From positions 1-5,494 of the forward strand of contig JAIESJ010000075.1 in assembly GCA_019746155.1 (NCBI GenBank): a stretch of 5,494 bases of DNA. The letters run 5' to 3'. The notes beneath the pieces are model-generated. The model worked only from the letters and a program-made list of their open reading frames with translations. It was not told the DNA's origin and ran no database searches. Origin of the DNA: Burkholderiales bacterium (GTDB lineage: Bacteria; Pseudomonadota; Gammaproteobacteria; Burkholderiales; SG8-41). Positions 4,217 through 5,494 of this stretch are shown here, one piece after another (the stretch's first letter is position 1; each line of letters starts with the position of its first letter). The position numbers and the translations under genes are program-made.

Positions 4217-5227
4217 ATGGCAGATTTGTGGAAAGATTGCGGTTTCGGACTGCTCGAGCGTGGCGCCGACCAGCGCCTCGTGGTCACCGACGATTACCTG
4301 CGCGCCTACTACATGCGGCCGGAACTCGCGCCGGTGCCCGAGTCGTGCGCCAGGGAGCGCGCCCTGCATCAGTCACTGCTTGATGAACCGCGGCGTGAAA
4401 TCACGGCGCGGGAAATCGCGGCGCTGGCCGACGCGGACGCGCGCGAAAACTACCGCGTGATATTGCGGTTCCGCGACCAGCTGCTGGCGGCGCCGACGCT
4501 GGAGGCGTTCTACTTCGATCTGTTCCGGCGCGATGTCGCGGTGCCGCCGCTGTTCATCCATCATACGGCGCAGGTGATCCTGCGCGGGCTACTCGACGGC
4601 ACTGAGGACGGGCTCGAGGCGCGCGCGGCCGAACTTTTTTTCCGTAGCCAGCGCGTGAGCGTCAAGGACGGCGCGATCATGCTGGCCGACGCTGAAACGG
4701 TCGAGATGCACGCCAGCGGCGGCGCGCTCGGCAGCCTGGGGCGGCTGCTGGCGGGAGCGCAGGCGCCGCTCAAGACGGTCGAACTCGACGTGCTCGACGA
4801 CAAGAACAGCGCCGAGTACTGGAAGCGCGACGAGCGTTTCGACACCGTGCTCGATTTGAGCTACGCGCGTTCCGGCAGCCAGGCCCTGTGCCGCGTGCTC
4901 GAACGCTGGATCGCGCATTTTCACGGCGTGCGGACGTCGGTCAGGCCGATCCGCGAAATCCCGGACGAAGAGTGGACATGGCATGTCGGCCTCGATGCCG
5001 AAGCGACCGCGATGCTCAACGGGATTTATAATGGCGGCGAGATCGAGGAGGAGCGCATGAGACGCATCATCGGCCTGTATCGCGTTGATTTTTCCGACCC
5101 TTCGGCGTTGCGTCCCGAAGTCGCCGGCGCGCCGGTATTTCTCGGGCTGGCGATGACGGCGGACGGCGTGCTGCGCATGAAGCCGCAGAACCTGCTCATG
5201 AACCTGCCGCTGGCGAGGCGTATGTGA
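4217..5227 (+). CDS. DUF6352-like conserved hypothetical protein (336 aa)
   Basis: I recognise the overall pattern as the betaproteobacterial DUF6352 family, whose function is not known; the assignment rests on memory of the motif pattern. Seen directly: the N-terminus reads MADLWKDCGFGLLER, then TDDYLRAYYMRPELAPVPES. Next come SCARERALHQSLL (about 42-54), DADARENYRVILRFRDQLLA (76-95), PPLFIHHTAQVILRGLLDG near 113, ARAAELFFRSQRV near 134, and an acidic C-terminal part with PDEEWTWHVGLDAEATAMLN followed by GIYNGG near 255-280. There are no signal peptide, membrane segments or P-loop, so a soluble cytoplasmic protein is expected. The start at 4217 is preferred because the family begins with M-D-W and the next ATG (codon 33) lies inside conserved sequence, although no Shine-Dalgarno precedes it. 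Codons 140-142 (CTT TTT TTC) form a run of seven T, odd for this GC-rich gene. The stop is two bases before the SirB1-like ATG, so the two are very likely co-transcribed and may be functionally linked. Confidence 0.85.
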   Translation: MADLWKDCGFGLLERGADQRLVVTDDYLRAYYMRPELAPVPESCARERALHQSLLDEPRREITAREIAALADADARENYRVILRFRDQLLAAPTLEAFYFDLFRRDVAVPPLFIHHTAQVILRGLLDGTEDGLEARAAELFFRSQRVSVKDGAIMLADAETVEMHASGGALGSLGRLLAGAQAPLKTVELDVLDDKNSAEYWKRDERFDTVLDLSYARSGSQALCRVLERWIAHFHGVRTSVRPIREIPDEEWTWHVGLDAEATAMLNGIYNGGEIEEERMRRIIGLYRVDFSDPSALRPEVAGAPVFLGLAMTADGVLRMKPQNLLMNLPLARRM

Positions 5228-5229
5228 CC

Positions 5230-5494
5230 ATGGGAATCACGCCGGCCGAGCGCTGGCGGCAGATCGCTATCGCGCCGGACAACCAGGTCAATCTCGCCGA
5301 AGCGGCGCTGGTGATCGCCGCCGGGGAATACCAGGGCCTCGATATTGGCGCCTATCTCGACCGGATCGACGACATGGCGGCCAGACTGCGACGCCGCCTG
5401 CGCCAGGACATCACGCCGACCGAGACTCTCATCGCGCTCAACCATTATCTGTTCGAAGAACTCGGTTTTACCGGCAACGGCGCTGAGTACTACG
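5230..5494 (+). CDS. SirB1-like / Transglut_core2 family protein, N-terminal part (runs off right edge)
   Basis: These are the first 88 residues of a protein resembling SirB1 and related transglutaminase-like (Transglut_core2) proteins. Seen directly: residues 22-42 (LAEAALVIAAGEY then QGLDIGAY) and 43-58 (LDRIDDMAARLRRRLR) match the helical opening of the family. ALNHYLFEELGFTGN followed by EYY (69-88) matches the conserved stretch that normally leads into DPRNS, just beyond the window. The catalytic-like Cys/His region, if kept, would lie outside. Family knowledge: SirB1 proteins are about 270 residues, often with C-terminal TPR repeats, and their biochemical activity is not settled. The start follows the DUF6352-like stop by two bases, and a GAGG at 5215-5218 inside that gene can serve as ribosome site. 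Tight spacing implies an operon. Confidence 0.85.
   Translation, partial: MGITPAERWRQIAIAPDNQVNLAEAALVIAAGEYQGLDIGAYLDRIDDMAARLRRRLRQDITPTETLIALNHYLFEELGFTGNGAEYY

Noticed and set aside
1..5494. CRISPR array, toxin-antitoxin pair, transposase, integrase or phage genes
   Set aside because: No regularly spaced repeats beyond the single 14-bp pair, and no frame with the motifs of these families, is visible on either strand.

Overview
The window looks like a chromosomal stretch of a GC-rich proteobacterium, most likely a betaproteobacterium. This is an inference from the strong G/C preference at third codon positions, from a CCA-encoding tRNA-Arg gene, and from the resemblance of several proteins (fused-type 5-oxoprolinase, Uup, the DUF6352-like protein, SirB1-like protein) to betaproteobacterial families. 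No database search could be run, so family names rest on motif recognition.

Left part (1-1209): the N-terminal 290 codons of a hydantoinase/5-oxoprolinase run leftward off the window edge from a GTG start at 871. Diverging from it is a small basic protein of 68 residues (1003-1209) that I do not recognise. It has a well-spaced promoter and a clear Shine-Dalgarno.

Middle part (1203-2269) is a scar-like region. A 14-bp direct repeat marks the left boundary of a gene remnant (about 1231-1512). The remnant holds the last turns of a Hanks-type Ser/Thr kinase domain joined to the first helices of a cyclic-nucleotide-binding domain. Then comes a complete tRNA-Arg(CCU) on the minus strand (1655-1730), a gene-free stretch with an A-rich tract and strong hairpins (1731-2088), and an N-terminal fragment of a glyoxalase/VOC-fold gene (2089-2289). 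The C-terminal part of that gene is missing and its frame runs into the next gene. Two broken genes on either side of a tRNA suggest past insertion/deletion events here. No integrase, transposase or duplicated tRNA end is visible.

Right part (2270-5494): three genes in the same direction. uup encodes a 639-residue ABC-F ATPase with two complete nucleotide-binding domains, the Uup-type linker and the coiled C-terminal domain. A 336-residue protein that I assign to the DUF6352 family follows after a 27-bp, strikingly AT-rich spacer with no Shine-Dalgarno. Two bases after its stop begins a SirB1-like (Transglut_core2) protein that runs off the right edge. The last two are tightly spaced and very likely co-transcribed.

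I did not find a clearly new multi-gene system. The items most worth a second look are the kinase/cNMP remnant with its direct repeat, the small divergent gene, the truncated VOC reading frame that overlaps the uup start, and the AT-rich, SD-less start of the DUF6352-like gene.
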